Positions 16,961-24,792 of a stretch of DNA of 36,874 bases are shown one piece after another. Source of the DNA: Deltaproteobacteria bacterium (GTDB taxonomy: Bacteria > Bdellovibrionota_B > Oligoflexia > Oligoflexales > Bog-1112); contig JAHFAI010000018.1 of the NCBI GenBank assembly GCA_023250635.1, positions 1 to 36,874 on the forward strand, written 5' to 3'. Within the stretch, counting starts at the first letter, position 1, and each line of letters starts with the position of its first letter. Under the pieces are notes generated by a model. That model saw only the letters and a program-made list of their open reading frames with translations, did no database searches and had not been told where the DNA came from. The translations under genes and the position numbers were made by a program.

Positions 16961-18778
16961 ATGACCGCGCTACGGGGTCTCTGGCATGTGCTGCAAGGAC
17001 GACTGTGCTTGGGGCTTCTTGCCCTGTGGCTCTTTTCCTCTACGTCCGTACTCGCCCAACGGGCTGAGGGTCAGTCAAGCACTGCGACGGTCGCGGCGAG
17101 TATCATCTACAATCCCGCCTTTGTAAGCACCTCGCCCAGCTCGCGCCTAAGCATGGTGCAGAGCTACCTCAGTAAAAATTCTCAGGCGTTACAATTGCCT
17201 GCAGATTTAAGCAATCTATCCTTTGTACGGATGAGGAAAAGCCTCGTTGGTGAGCACTACTATTTTCAAATGAAAAAAAATAATCTCGACGTGCTCCACG
17301 AAGAAGTAATCGTCTCGATCAAAAAAAGCTCGGCAAAGATCTACCGGGTTTTTGCACATACCAGCGGCTATCATTTTCGTGAAAACGAAAGCGATACTTC
17401 AACTCCCGCAATTACTGAAGAGCGCGCCATCGCTATAGCGTGGAAAGACCTGCGGGTACACGGAGATCTTCTTGCCAAACCTCGGGTAAGCTTGCTCTAT
17501 GTGCCACGGGGGGAGAACTATGTTCTGGTCTACCACATTAGGCTGGCAGTGGCGCGTCCCTTTGGCTACTGGGAATATCAGATCGATGCGAGCACGGGGA
17601 CGATTCTCGATAAAACCCGTCAGGAGCTGAGTCGTAAAGCCCAGGGCGCTGCCCCTGCCGGCTTAGAGAGTATGGCGCCGGCGTGGGATTACGAGGAAAC
17701 GCGGCAACGCTTTCTTCTCCGGGAACAGAGGGACAGCCGCTTCGAAGAAGAAGCGGATAAAAATAGCACGACCCATTTAGTGAATGGCCGTGGGCTGGTT
17801 TTTAACCCTGATCCGCGGACGGCATTATTAAACCCCTTACTCCAGGTGAATTCCCCTCGAGATATGTTTGAAAACGCCTACGAGGAGGTAAGCCTCCCTG
17901 AGATTATGTTTAACGGACGCACCCATCTTCTCAGCGGTCCTCATGTCGTCATCAGCGATTTTGAGCCACCTCATACTCCCCCGAGTACTTCAATCAAGGG
18001 AATCTGGCAGGCAAAACGCGGTGATAACGCCTTTAATGATGTGATGGTCTATTTTCATATTGATCGCAGTCAGCGGTATTTACGCACACTTGGTTTTGAC
18101 AAAGACTTGGCCGTGGTGGACTATGCCTTAGGGGCTGATTCTGATGCCTTAGGTGGTGATGATAACTCCCATTTCGTGCCTGAATTGGGCAGACTTGCTT
18201 TTGGTCACGGCTGTGTCCCTGATACGGAGGATGGAGATGTTATTGTCCATGAATACGCCCATGCGATTCAGGCTGATCTCGCCCCGCACTGGTCGGGGGG
18301 GGATTCTGGCGCCATGGGTGAGGGCTTTGGCGATTATTGGGCTGCCTCGAGTCGTTTGGATACCCCCAATGGTTTTCGCTTTCAAGCTCAGCAGATCTTT
18401 CATTGGGACAGCAATAACGGCAGTACCGAAGCTCCTTGCTGGAGCGGGCGTAAGCTTAATGTGGGAGAGGCAGAGTATCGCGATTATCAGCACTACGATG
18501 CTCACCAGATAATCGCATTGGATCAAACCAGCTTTATTGCTGATGAACTGTGGTCCACACCCTTGTATCAGAGTTTATTGGAGGCTATGCGGGCGGGGTT
18601 TGACAAAAAAGATATTGACCGTTTGTTGATTGAATCTCATTTTGGCATGGGAGCAGGGGTAACGATGCCCGATATGGCTCGGGCAGTGGTACAAACCGCA
18701 GAACTTCTCTATCCCGAGTCGGGCATTGCCGCGATTTTTGCCAAGAACTTCCGTCGCCACAAGATTCTCGCGCCATAG
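16961..18778 (+). CDS. Secreted M4-like (thermolysin-type) zinc metalloprotease with FTP propeptide
   Basis: A 605-residue preproprotein. The signal peptide is about residues 1-33 (ends SVLAQ). A propeptide of the FTP/PepSY type spans about 60-225 (SNLSFVRMRKSL, YYFQMKKNNLDVLHEEVIVSI, WEYQIDASTGTIL). In the catalytic region the zinc site is HEYAH at 430-434 (His430, Glu431, His434), and the third ligand Glu454 is in AMGEGFGDYWA, the gluzincin pattern. The catalytic part is shorter than thermolysin and closer to fungalysin-like M36/M4 relatives. It starts at the ATG 16961 with AAGAGGG upstream and probably has its own -10 (TATACT at 16936). It would digest extracellular protein, for example prey or host material. 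Confidence 0.88.
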   Translation: MTALRGLWHVLQGRLCLGLLALWLFSSTSVLAQRAEGQSSTATVAASIIYNPAFVSTSPSSRLSMVQSYLSKNSQALQLPADLSNLSFVRMRKSLVGEHYYFQMKKNNLDVLHEEVIVSIKKSSAKIYRVFAHTSGYHFRENESDTSTPAITEERAIAIAWKDLRVHGDLLAKPRVSLLYVPRGENYVLVYHIRLAVARPFGYWEYQIDASTGTILDKTRQELSRKAQGAAPAGLESMAPAWDYEETRQRFLLREQRDSRFEEEADKNSTTHLVNGRGLVFNPDPRTALLNPLLQVNSPRDMFENAYEEVSLPEIMFNGRTHLLSGPHVVISDFEPPHTPPSTSIKGIWQAKRGDNAFNDVMVYFHIDRSQRYLRTLGFDKDLAVVDYALGADSDALGGDDNSHFVPELGRLAFGHGCVPDTEDGDVIVHEYAHAIQADLAPHWSGGDSGAMGEGFGDYWAASSRLDTPNGFRFQAQQIFHWDSNNGSTEAPCWSGRKLNVGEAEYRDYQHYDAHQIIALDQTSFIADELWSTPLYQSLLEAMRAGFDKKDIDRLLIESHFGMGAGVTMPDMARAVVQTAELLYPESGIAAIFAKNFRRHKILAP

Positions 18779-18800
18779 GAAGTCTGAGAGGAAGCCATAC

Positions 18801-19991
18801 ATGTTTATTTCGGACAAGCTGGTTGCCGTTTTGGGAGATAACTCCTGGATCCGTAAGATGTACGATCGCTCCTGTGCTCTCCAACGAGAGAAACCTTACG
18901 AAAAAATTTATGATCTCAGTCTCGGCAATCCGGTCTTTGAACCTCCGCCGATTGTGGTTGCTACCATGGTCAAGCTTTTGCAGTCGGGAAAAAAAGGCCT
19001 GCATCGCTATCTGCCCAACCAAGGCCTGGTGATGGCCCGCGAGTGGGTGGCTGCCTTTATCAATCAACGTAGTCGAGCGGCGAGCATTACCAGCGATTTG
19101 GTAATGATGAGCGGAGGAGCGGGCGGGGCCATCAATATTGTGCTGAATACCCTGCTCAATCCCGGCGATGAAGTGTTGATTTTTCAGCCCTACTTTGTGG
19201 AGTACACCCACTACATCCACAATTTTGCTGGGGTGGTACGCTTCGTGCCAACTACCCCAACGTTTCGTCCTGATTTAGCAGCAATTGAGGTGGCACTGAA
19301 TCCGCGTAGCAAAGTGCTGCTGATTAATTCCCCCAACAATCCCACCGGGGTGGTGTATAGCGCCGAAGAACTGCAGGGATTAGCGGAGCTTTTGTTGCGC
19401 GCAGGCCGGCGTTTTGGTCACGAAATCGCCCTGGTCAGTGATGAACCGTATACCCGCATTGCCTACGATGGGGTTGCGGTTCCCTCGGTTTTTGATTTTT
19501 ATCCTCATAGCTTTATCGCCAGCTCTTTTAGTAAGGATCTGGCCCTTGCCGGTGAGCGCTTTGGGTATATTGCGGTCTCTCCCCACTGTGCTGACGCCCA
19601 GCGTACCATGGAAGCTCTGGTTAGCTCCCAGCGGGTCTTGGGCTTTGTAAATGCACCGTCGCTCTTGCAGCACGTTTTGCCGGAGCTGGGCGACGCTATG
19701 GTCGCCATCGAGCCCTATCAGCAAAATCGCGATACCTTGTATCAGCAGTTGCTTAGTTCGGGGTATCGCTGTGTAAAACCCCAGGGGGCCTTTTATTTGT
19801 TTCCCGAAGCTCCGGGGGGCGATGATCTGGCCTTTATCGAGGCGGCATTACGGCACAACCTGGTGCTGGTGCCGGGGAGAACCTTTGGCTGTCCCGGGCA
19901 TGTGCGAATTTCCTTCTGCTTTGAACCGGCCTATATCGAGGCGACCCTGGGGATTTTTTCGAGGTTAGCACACGAATTTGGGATAGGGTGA
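18801..19991 (+). CDS. Class I/II PLP-dependent aminotransferase
   Basis: A 396-residue aminotransferase of the aspartate-aminotransferase fold. SGGAGGAINIVLNTLLNPGDEV binds the cofactor phosphate region; INSPNNPTGVVY carries the NPTG motif; VSDEPYTRIAYDG holds the Asp that pairs with the pyridine nitrogen (about Asp214). The Schiff-base lysine is Lys245 in SSFSKDLALAGERFGY. GHVRISFCFE near the end contributes the carboxylate-binding Arg. The ATG at 18801 has AGAGGAAG upstream; a longer frame from 18726 would overlap the protease end and lacks conservation. It is followed after 4 bp by a SerB-type phosphatase, which suggests a serine-related step, but substrate is not determined. Confidence 0.88.
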   Translation: MFISDKLVAVLGDNSWIRKMYDRSCALQREKPYEKIYDLSLGNPVFEPPPIVVATMVKLLQSGKKGLHRYLPNQGLVMAREWVAAFINQRSRAASITSDLVMMSGGAGGAINIVLNTLLNPGDEVLIFQPYFVEYTHYIHNFAGVVRFVPTTPTFRPDLAAIEVALNPRSKVLLINSPNNPTGVVYSAEELQGLAELLLRAGRRFGHEIALVSDEPYTRIAYDGVAVPSVFDFYPHSFIASSFSKDLALAGERFGYIAVSPHCADAQRTMEALVSSQRVLGFVNAPSLLQHVLPELGDAMVAIEPYQQNRDTLYQQLLSSGYRCVKPQGAFYLFPEAPGGDDLAFIEAALRHNLVLVPGRTFGCPGHVRISFCFEPAYIEATLGIFSRLAHEFGIG

Positions 19992-19995
19992 ATAC

Positions 19996-20808
19996 ATGGG
20001 GTTATCGCCCTCTTTGGTACTTACTTCGGCAGAGACAGGGACCAGGCTAGCTAAGGCGACGATTCAGGGGAAGTATGGCTCGTGGACGGTACTGGATGTT
20101 TCTGCCCTGGCGGGGGTGGAGAGCTGGCGACCGCTGTTTAGTGCTATTTGTACGTTACTGTATCGTCCACCGAAATTTCGTGCCAAAGCTTTGTTTATCG
20201 ATATGGATTCTACCCTCATTAAGGAAGAATCTCTCGATGAACTGGCGCGGCGGCGGGGCTGCTATGATGAGGTAGCTCGCCTAACGACCGAGGCGATGGC
20301 AGGGAAATTTTCTTTTGCCGAGGCGTTTCGGCAACGCATGGCCCTGCTTGGCGGCATGAGTCTGGGGGAGGTGGAACAAGTTGCCGCAGGCTTGCAGTTT
20401 AACTGCGGTGCCCTAGAGCTTGTGGCTGCTTGTGGGCGTTCTGGAGTACGCGTGTATTTGGTGACGGGGGCGATGATGCCGGTGGCGCAGGTGGTGGCGC
20501 GTAGGGCGGGGATACGCGAGGTGTATGCAAATACCCTGGTGCTGCGTGCGGGGAAATTAAGCGGGGAACTGGCCGGAGACCTGGTGGATGGTGTAGCTAA
20601 AGGGCGTTTTGTGCGTGGGGTGATGGCCCAGCACGGATTGAATCGGAATGAAATCATCGCCCTGGGTGATGGCGCAAACGATCGTTATATGCTGCAAGAA
20701 GCAGGGGTGGCCATTGGTTTTAATCCCAAGGAGGTGCTGTATGCGTATAGTAATGGGGTTATTAGCTGCGGCGACTTAGGATTGGTGCAGTGGTTGCTGA
20801 CCAGGTGA
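19996..20808 (+). CDS. serB: Phosphoserine phosphatase, HAD superfamily
   Basis: A 270-residue HAD phosphatase. The nucleophile motif is FIDMDSTLI (Asp69, with Asp71 as acid/base), and DMDST is the SerB-specific form. Motif II is VTGAM, and motif III/IV is ALGDGANDRYML. The C-terminus AIGFNPKEVLYAYSNGVIS is also SerB-like. The N-terminal 60 residues are poorly conserved and may be a degenerate ACT-like extension. It removes phosphate from L-phosphoserine, the last step of serine synthesis. It sits 4 bp after the aminotransferase, so a coupled transaminase-phosphatase pair is plausible, while sdaA earlier in the window degrades serine. Confidence 0.88.
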   Translation: MGLSPSLVLTSAETGTRLAKATIQGKYGSWTVLDVSALAGVESWRPLFSAICTLLYRPPKFRAKALFIDMDSTLIKEESLDELARRRGCYDEVARLTTEAMAGKFSFAEAFRQRMALLGGMSLGEVEQVAAGLQFNCGALELVAACGRSGVRVYLVTGAMMPVAQVVARRAGIREVYANTLVLRAGKLSGELAGDLVDGVAKGRFVRGVMAQHGLNRNEIIALGDGANDRYMLQEAGVAIGFNPKEVLYAYSNGVISCGDLGLVQWLLTR

Positions 20809-20865
20809 TGCACACATCTCCGCTATAGAATACCTCGTTTAAGCGGGCACCTTTCCCCTCAATCT

Positions 20866-20885
20866 AAAAAAACTTAAGTTTTTTT
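20866..20885. promoter_or_regulatory. Perfect 20-bp AT-rich palindrome
   Basis: Seven A's, CTTAAG, seven T's: a perfect inverted repeat 58 bp after serB and 74 bp before the next gene. It could be a weak intrinsic terminator for the serB unit or a protein-binding site; it lacks the GC stem of a typical terminator. Confidence 0.45.
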
Positions 20886-20958
20886 CAGAAAGTTCGAAAG
20901 ATCTCCTAGATTCCGCTAACAAGCTAACAACTACAAGTAAGTAACTGCAGGAACCATT

Positions 20959-21486
20959 ATGTATAACCTCGCAATGAGATTGATTTTATTACTAGTTCAG
21001 ATTACCGTCAGCCAATGTACACAGAGGCAAATCGCTTCCCTAAGCAAGAGCTTGAATACAAACGACACGGTATCAAAAAACATCGATCTTGGCAGCCAGG
21101 GAGTTACGGAAGAAGCTGCTGTTCCTGCTGTTCCTGCTGTTCCTGCTGTTCCTGCTGTTCCTGCTGTTCCTGTAGCTGCTGGAACTACGGGAACTATCGT
21201 AATTCCAGCAAGCTTATGTCAGAGTCTACCTATATCTATAGAAGAGCTCTACGTCGGTCCCCCATGCTTGGAAGTTTCTCGTCTTAGTTGTCAAATTCCT
21301 GGAAACAAGCGCTTTCGCCCTAGGTCTGGTTCCACTTGCAGTTTTAGTAAGAGGGATTATGTGGCATATGTTTGCTTAGAGGATCCCGAGGCCGACCAAG
21401 CATTAATGAATCAAATCAAATGCACTGTTACTTATGTAATTGATGTAATTGCCCCGTCAGAGACCACGTCTCCATCGACGTTATAG
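20959..21486 (+). CDS. Small exported Cys-rich protein with VPA repeats, possible lipoprotein
   Basis: 175 residues. The hydrophobic N-terminus (MRLILLLVQITVSQC) ends in Cys20 in a lipobox-like setting, though Gln at -1 is atypical. Six exact copies of the 9-bp unit GCTGTTCCT (21118-21171) encode Ala-Val-Pro repeats, which probably form a stiff linker. The C-terminal domain has six more cysteines (SLCQ, PPCLE, LSCQ, STCSF, YVCLED, IKCTV), suggesting three disulfides in the periplasm or outside. I do not recognise the family. Start at the ATG 20959, with AGGA about 8 bp upstream. Confidence 0.6.
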   Translation: MYNLAMRLILLLVQITVSQCTQRQIASLSKSLNTNDTVSKNIDLGSQGVTEEAAVPAVPAVPAVPAVPAVPVAAGTTGTIVIPASLCQSLPISIEELYVGPPCLEVSRLSCQIPGNKRFRPRSGSTCSFSKRDYVAYVCLEDPEADQALMNQIKCTVTYVIDVIAPSETTSPSTL

Positions 21487-21496
21487 TTTCAGATTA

Positions 21497-22789
21497 CTAT
21501 AACGCCTGCTTCAGCTTGGTTAGTAGTTCCGCTACTTCAGTTTTAGTTATGCATAGAGGAGGGGCGAGCCGTAGTACATTCCCGTATAGGCCCCCCCTGC
21601 CCACGAGGAGGAGTTCTTCTTTGCAGCGATTCAAAAGACGCTCGCACTCCTCAGCTGCAGGCTCTTTGCTATCACGATCTTTTACCAGCTCCAGGCCGAG
21701 CATCAGGCCACGCCCCCGAACCTCTCCTATCTGCGGAAACTCTTCGGCGAGTTCTTCGAGACCAGCCTTAAGCTCGGCGCCTCGAGCAGCGACGTGCGCA
21801 AGGTGGAGGGGAGTACCAGCTTCCTCCACCACCACGGTGGCCTGCATACTCTGGTAAGGATCACCGGCAAAGGTGTTGAAATGTAGTTTGCCCCGTAGAG
21901 CCTCTGCGCTTGCAACATCACTGAGTAAAGCTCCGATGGGAGCGCCGTTACCTAAGCCTTTGGCGGAGGTAATCATATCAGGAATTACCCCGCTTTCTTC
22001 GATAGCAAAAAAATGCTTCCCGGTTCTGCCAATACCGCTTTGCACCTCATCGGCGATGTATTTGCCTCCGTATTGTTTGCAATGAGCATACACACGACGA
22101 TGATACTCCAAGGGGGGATCGATTACCCCGCCTACTCCGAGGATGGTTTCGACGATTACTCCTGCGATTTTACCCGCAGTAGTGGTTTCGATCACTCGTT
22201 TAACGTCGTCAGCGCATTCAAGATTGCAGGAAGTAGGAGAGGCGCCATAGGGACAGCGGTAGCAGTAGGGAGCTACGGCATGGGTTGTACCACCGCTTGG
22301 TTGGTGGGCAAACTTCCAGCGATAATTGCCGCATAAATTCAGTGTGGCGTTTGTGCCACCGTGATAGCTGTGACGTAGGGAGATGATCATCTCTTCACCA
22401 CTTGCCAGGCGGGCGGCAAGAAGCGCTAGCTCGTTGGCTTCTGATCCTGAGTTGCTAAAATAAGCGCGCTCGAGAGGGCCCGGAGTGAGGGCGAGGAGTT
22501 TTGCAGCGAGTTCTTCAAGGTAGGGATGAAAGTACAGATGGGTGGTGTGCTGGATCATGTCGGCGTCAAGCATGCTGCGTAGGCGAGCTTTGATTGCTGG
22601 GTGATTGTGCCCCAGAGAAATCGATACTACCCCGCCAAAAGCATCGAGATATTCCCGTCCCTCGCTGTCCCAGACCCGGGTGCCACGGGCTTTGGTAAGC
22701 ATGAGGGGAGCGTCGTAGTAGGGTGTATGGTTAGGAAAGAGGAGGGCCTGGCGTTTTGCTTGAAGTTCGGGGATGTTTATGGTTGGCAT
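21497..22789 (-). CDS. Class III aminotransferase, AGXT2-like
   Basis: 430 residues. The class III core is clear: GREYLDAFGGVVSISLGHNHP, HTTHLYFHPYLEELAAKL, FSNSGSEANELALLAAR, SYHGGTNATLNLCG, and the Schiff-base lysine in MITSAKGLGNGAPIGA. YCYRCPYGASPTSCNLECADDVKRVI is typical of the alanine-glyoxylate / 3-aminoisobutyrate aminotransferase 2 group rather than GABA or ornithine enzymes. The reaction is probably alanine or beta-amino acid plus glyoxylate/pyruvate, but substrate is not certain. The ATG at 22789 has GGGAG 9 bp upstream. The frame continues upstream into R2 copy b, whose translation is meaningless. Confidence 0.88.
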   Translation of the reverse strand: MPTINIPELQAKRQALLFPNHTPYYDAPLMLTKARGTRVWDSEGREYLDAFGGVVSISLGHNHPAIKARLRSMLDADMIQHTTHLYFHPYLEELAAKLLALTPGPLERAYFSNSGSEANELALLAARLASGEEMIISLRHSYHGGTNATLNLCGNYRWKFAHQPSGGTTHAVAPYCYRCPYGASPTSCNLECADDVKRVIETTTAGKIAGVIVETILGVGGVIDPPLEYHRRVYAHCKQYGGKYIADEVQSGIGRTGKHFFAIEESGVIPDMITSAKGLGNGAPIGALLSDVASAEALRGKLHFNTFAGDPYQSMQATVVVEEAGTPLHLAHVAARGAELKAGLEELAEEFPQIGEVRGRGLMLGLELVKDRDSKEPAAEECERLLNRCKEELLLVGRGGLYGNVLRLAPPLCITKTEVAELLTKLKQAL

Positions 22790-22809
22790 GGGTGTATCTC
22801 CCGGAGTTT

Positions 22810-22914
22810 GGTGGTCCTTCGCTTCGCTCAGGATGACGGATGCTTCGCTCAGATGGGGAATCGTCATCCTGAGCGGAGCGTCCGTCATCCTGAGCGAAGC
22901 GAAGGACCTCCCAA
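22810..22914. repeat. R2 inverted-arm repeat, copy b
   Basis: The left arm (GGTGGTCCTTCGCTTCGCTC...) and right arm (...GCGAAGGACCTCCC) are inverted. Between them the GTCATCCTGAGC module recurs at about 22862 and 22886. It sits between the stop of the upstream membrane-protein gene (minus) and the aminotransferase start, so it lies in the message of both if they are co-transcribed. Confidence 0.8.
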
Positions 22915-22919
22915 CTTCC

Positions 22920-23345
22920 TTAGCGAAGTACTTTATACACCAGAGCGAAGCAATGACTAAGGAGAGTTACAATAGCCCCGCTTACGCCTGCGCCGATGAG
23001 GAGGCCGAGGCTATCAAAGGAGCTGGTTGGGCCGCCGTAAGCGCGGAGGAGGAGGAGGGCGCTCATGGCAATGCTGCCACTGCCTAAGAGGATGGTTTGG
23101 ATTATTTTAAAGCGCGCAGTCAGGGGGGAAAAGACCAGGGTAAGACCAAAGGTGATATGCAAGACACCAAATTGGCTCGTGTGGGTGTGGGCGCTACGGG
23201 CAAGCTGGTATAACCAGGTCTCGAGCAGGCTCTTATCCAGCAAAAACGCTGAGGTGCTATAGAACGACAGAAACACTCCTGCGCAAGCAGCGATACTCAG
23301 CAGCAGAAAGCCGATGGCGCAATTAAGTAGAGCGAGACGAGGCAT
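22920..23345 (-). CDS. Small integral membrane protein, function unknown
   Basis: 141 residues with four predicted membrane helices: about residues 5-28, 58-76, 80-102 and 115-136. A charged/polar stretch (SLLETWLYQLARSAHTHTSQFG) joins the first two; its histidines are suggestive of a metal or heme site but this is weak. I do not recognise a family. The ATG at 23345 is chosen; the frame can open at a TTG at 23372. Its stop is followed within 10 bp by R2 copy b. Confidence 0.55.
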   Translation of the reverse strand: MPRLALLNCAIGFLLLSIAACAGVFLSFYSTSAFLLDKSLLETWLYQLARSAHTHTSQFGVLHITFGLTLVFSPLTARFKIIQTILLGSGSIAMSALLLLRAYGGPTSSFDSLGLLIGAGVSGAIVTLLSHCFALVYKVLR

Positions 23346-23378
23346 GATCAAACTATCTCCAACTATTTCCAACTATTA

Positions 23379-23534
23379 ACACGGCGCTGGCGCGAAAGCG
23401 CCAGCGCCGTGTCCTGACGAACGCAGTGAGGAAGGATCTTTCACATAACATCCGGATATCACGTGACAGATCCTTCGTCGCTTTGCTCCTCAGGACACGT
23501 CGCGGCACGAAATATTCTATTTCGTGCCAGCGAC
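23379..23534. repeat. R3 multi-hairpin repeat, copy a
   Basis: Three hairpins in a row. The first is a perfect 15-bp stem ACACGGCGCTGGCGC with a GAAA loop (23379-23412). The second is a long imperfect palindrome centred on ATCCGGAT (about 23433-23473). The third is GTCGCGGCACGAAATA / TATTTCGTGCCAGCGAC (23499-23534). The segment 23383-23473 recurs inverted at 24622-24712 with one mismatch in 91. It abuts R1 copy D exactly at 23534/23535. Together they fill the 310-bp gene-free stretch 23346-23655. Confidence 0.88.
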
Positions 23535-23658
23535 TAACTACTCAAGGCTTGGCGCAGTTTTGCTGCTTTCGAGGCGCGAGCAGCGGAGCGGCCGTCTGGC
23601 CGTGAGCACGCGCAGCAACGAAGAAAGCTGCGAAGATGCGTCAAGACCTGAGTAGTTA
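23535..23658 (-). repeat. R1 palindromic repeat, copy D (abuts rppH stop codon)
   Basis: 124 bp on the minus strand beginning at the TAA of the Nudix gene. The outer arms TAACTACT / AGTAGTTA are perfectly complementary; the inner arms are CAGGTCTTGACGCA / TGCGCCAAGCCTTG, and the tip is CGGCC-AGAC-GGCCG. Its other end touches R3 copy a with no spacer. Confidence 0.88.
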
Positions 23659-24102
23659 CAGGTTGAGGGCTTTGAGGCCATCGAGGTAGGCCTGTTTTTT
23701 CCAGGCAATAATCTGGCCGAGAATTTCTTCGCGACTAATCCAGCCGAGATCGTCAAATTCTCGCGAGCTCGCCTTGCTGAGGTCGGGGCGAGCGTCGGCA
23801 GAAAACTCGCAGAGAAACCAGTATTGCCGCTGACCACGATAACGGCGCGAGACCCGGGTACTCAGGTCAGCAGGGAAATCGTAGGTGATCGTATGGGACG
23901 AAGCATAGAGGATGCGAAACTTATCACAACCAAGCTCCTCAAGCATTTCGCGATACAATGCTTCTTCGGGGATTTCGCCGGAATCAATGCCACCCTGGGG
24001 GAATTGCCAGGCGGGCAAGTCGCTCCGCCGTCCGACTAAAAGTAAACCTTGCTGATTGCGAAACACGCCCACTACACAGGGCCGGTACGGTTTATCCGCC
24101 AT
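23656..24102 (-). CDS. rppH: RNA pyrophosphohydrolase, Nudix family
   Basis: 148 residues. The Nudix box is GGIDSGEIPEEALYREMLEELG at about residues 37-58 with all catalytic Glu/Arg positions. The start MADKPYRPCVVGVFRNQQGLLLVGRRS and WQFPQGG are typical of RppH (NudH), which removes pyrophosphate from mRNA 5' ends and starts their decay. Diadenosine polyphosphate hydrolysis is the alternative activity. The ATG at 24102 has GAGGA 7 bp upstream; the frame continues to 24150 without a better start. The gene is bracketed by inverted R3 copies (23383-23473 and 24622-24712), so it sits inside a 1.33-kb inverted-repeat-bounded segment. Confidence 0.9.
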   Translation of the reverse strand: MADKPYRPCVVGVFRNQQGLLLVGRRSDLPAWQFPQGGIDSGEIPEEALYREMLEELGCDKFRILYASSHTITYDFPADLSTRVSRRYRGQRQYWFLCEFSADARPDLSKASSREFDDLGWISREEILGQIIAWKKQAYLDGLKALNL

Positions 24103-24792
24103 CTTTTTTCCTCTGCATTCGAGGCCGAAGGTATATACTAATCCTAGCATGATTCAAGGCATTTTTGGCGGATCTCTGCAAAATCTGTCTCTCGCTTTTA
24201 TCCCCGCTTTTTGGTTTTGTTTCCACGCTTTTCTGCTTAAATAATAATCAGCATAAAAAGCCTTGATTATACCTCCTGGTTTTTTGAGGGAGCCTATGGC
24301 CTTTCTCCTCTTGTCCTCGCTTATTTGGCAAGATTTTAGTTCAATAAACATAGTAAAATCACTGTAACATATTGTTTTTAAACGATTAAATGAAGCATTC
24401 ATTTTTGTTCAATTTACATATGTTTGTTGAACAGGCTCTAAAAAAGGGGCTTTTTTGAACATGAAATAGCTTGGTTTTTAGGGTTTCTATCAACCAACAA
24501 CAACAAAAATGTCGGTGTTGTATATATAGAATACAGCAGTATTAAAAATGGCAGATGGTTGATCATAATTTAGTCAGTTTACTTGAGATATCCGGATATT
24601 TCGTGTCCAGAACAAAACGATGGATCTGTCACGTGATATCCGGATGTTATGTGAAAGATCCTTCCTCACTGCGTTCGTCAGGACACGGCGCTGGCGCTTT
24701 CGTGCCAGCGCCTGACTAAGCTTTTCAGTGCTTTTGCCGATAGTTTTGATGGAGATGGATGATTTTTGCTGATTTCTGGAGAACAGCGAATC
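24103..24792. other. Gene-free 690-bp region upstream of rppH and the methyltransferase operon
   Basis: Positions 24103-24586 are clearly more AT-rich than the neighbouring genes and hold no convincing gene. An 82-codon minus-strand frame (24154-24402) has no ribosome site and unconvincing composition. A short A6G...CTTTTTT hairpin lies at about 24433-24450. TATATATAGAATAC near 24521 could be promoter sequence for the plus-strand operon. Positions 24587-24716 are R3 copy b. The remainder is the leader of the 24793 gene. The AT-rich block may be recently acquired or regulatory. Confidence 0.6.
24587..24716. repeat. R3 multi-hairpin repeat, copy b (inverted relative to copy a)
   Basis: Positions 24622-24712 are the reverse complement of 23383-23473 with a single mismatch. 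Outside that core the two copies diverge, although both continue with CGTGTCC / GGACACG and a TTTCGTG / CACGAAA segment. It lies 80 bp ahead of the methyltransferase start and would be in the 5' leader if transcription starts near 24530. Confidence 0.88.

Noticed and set aside
18726-18800. N-terminal extension of the class I aminotransferase
   Set aside because: It overlaps the protease coding end and has no conserved sequence; the ATG at 18801 has a ribosome site.
22790-22888. N-terminal extension of the class III aminotransferase
   Set aside because: It is a read-through of R2 copy b.
24154-24402. 82-codon minus-strand frame in the AT-rich block upstream of rppH
   Set aside because: No ribosome site before its ATG, no recognisable domain, and it lies in non-coding-looking AT-rich DNA.
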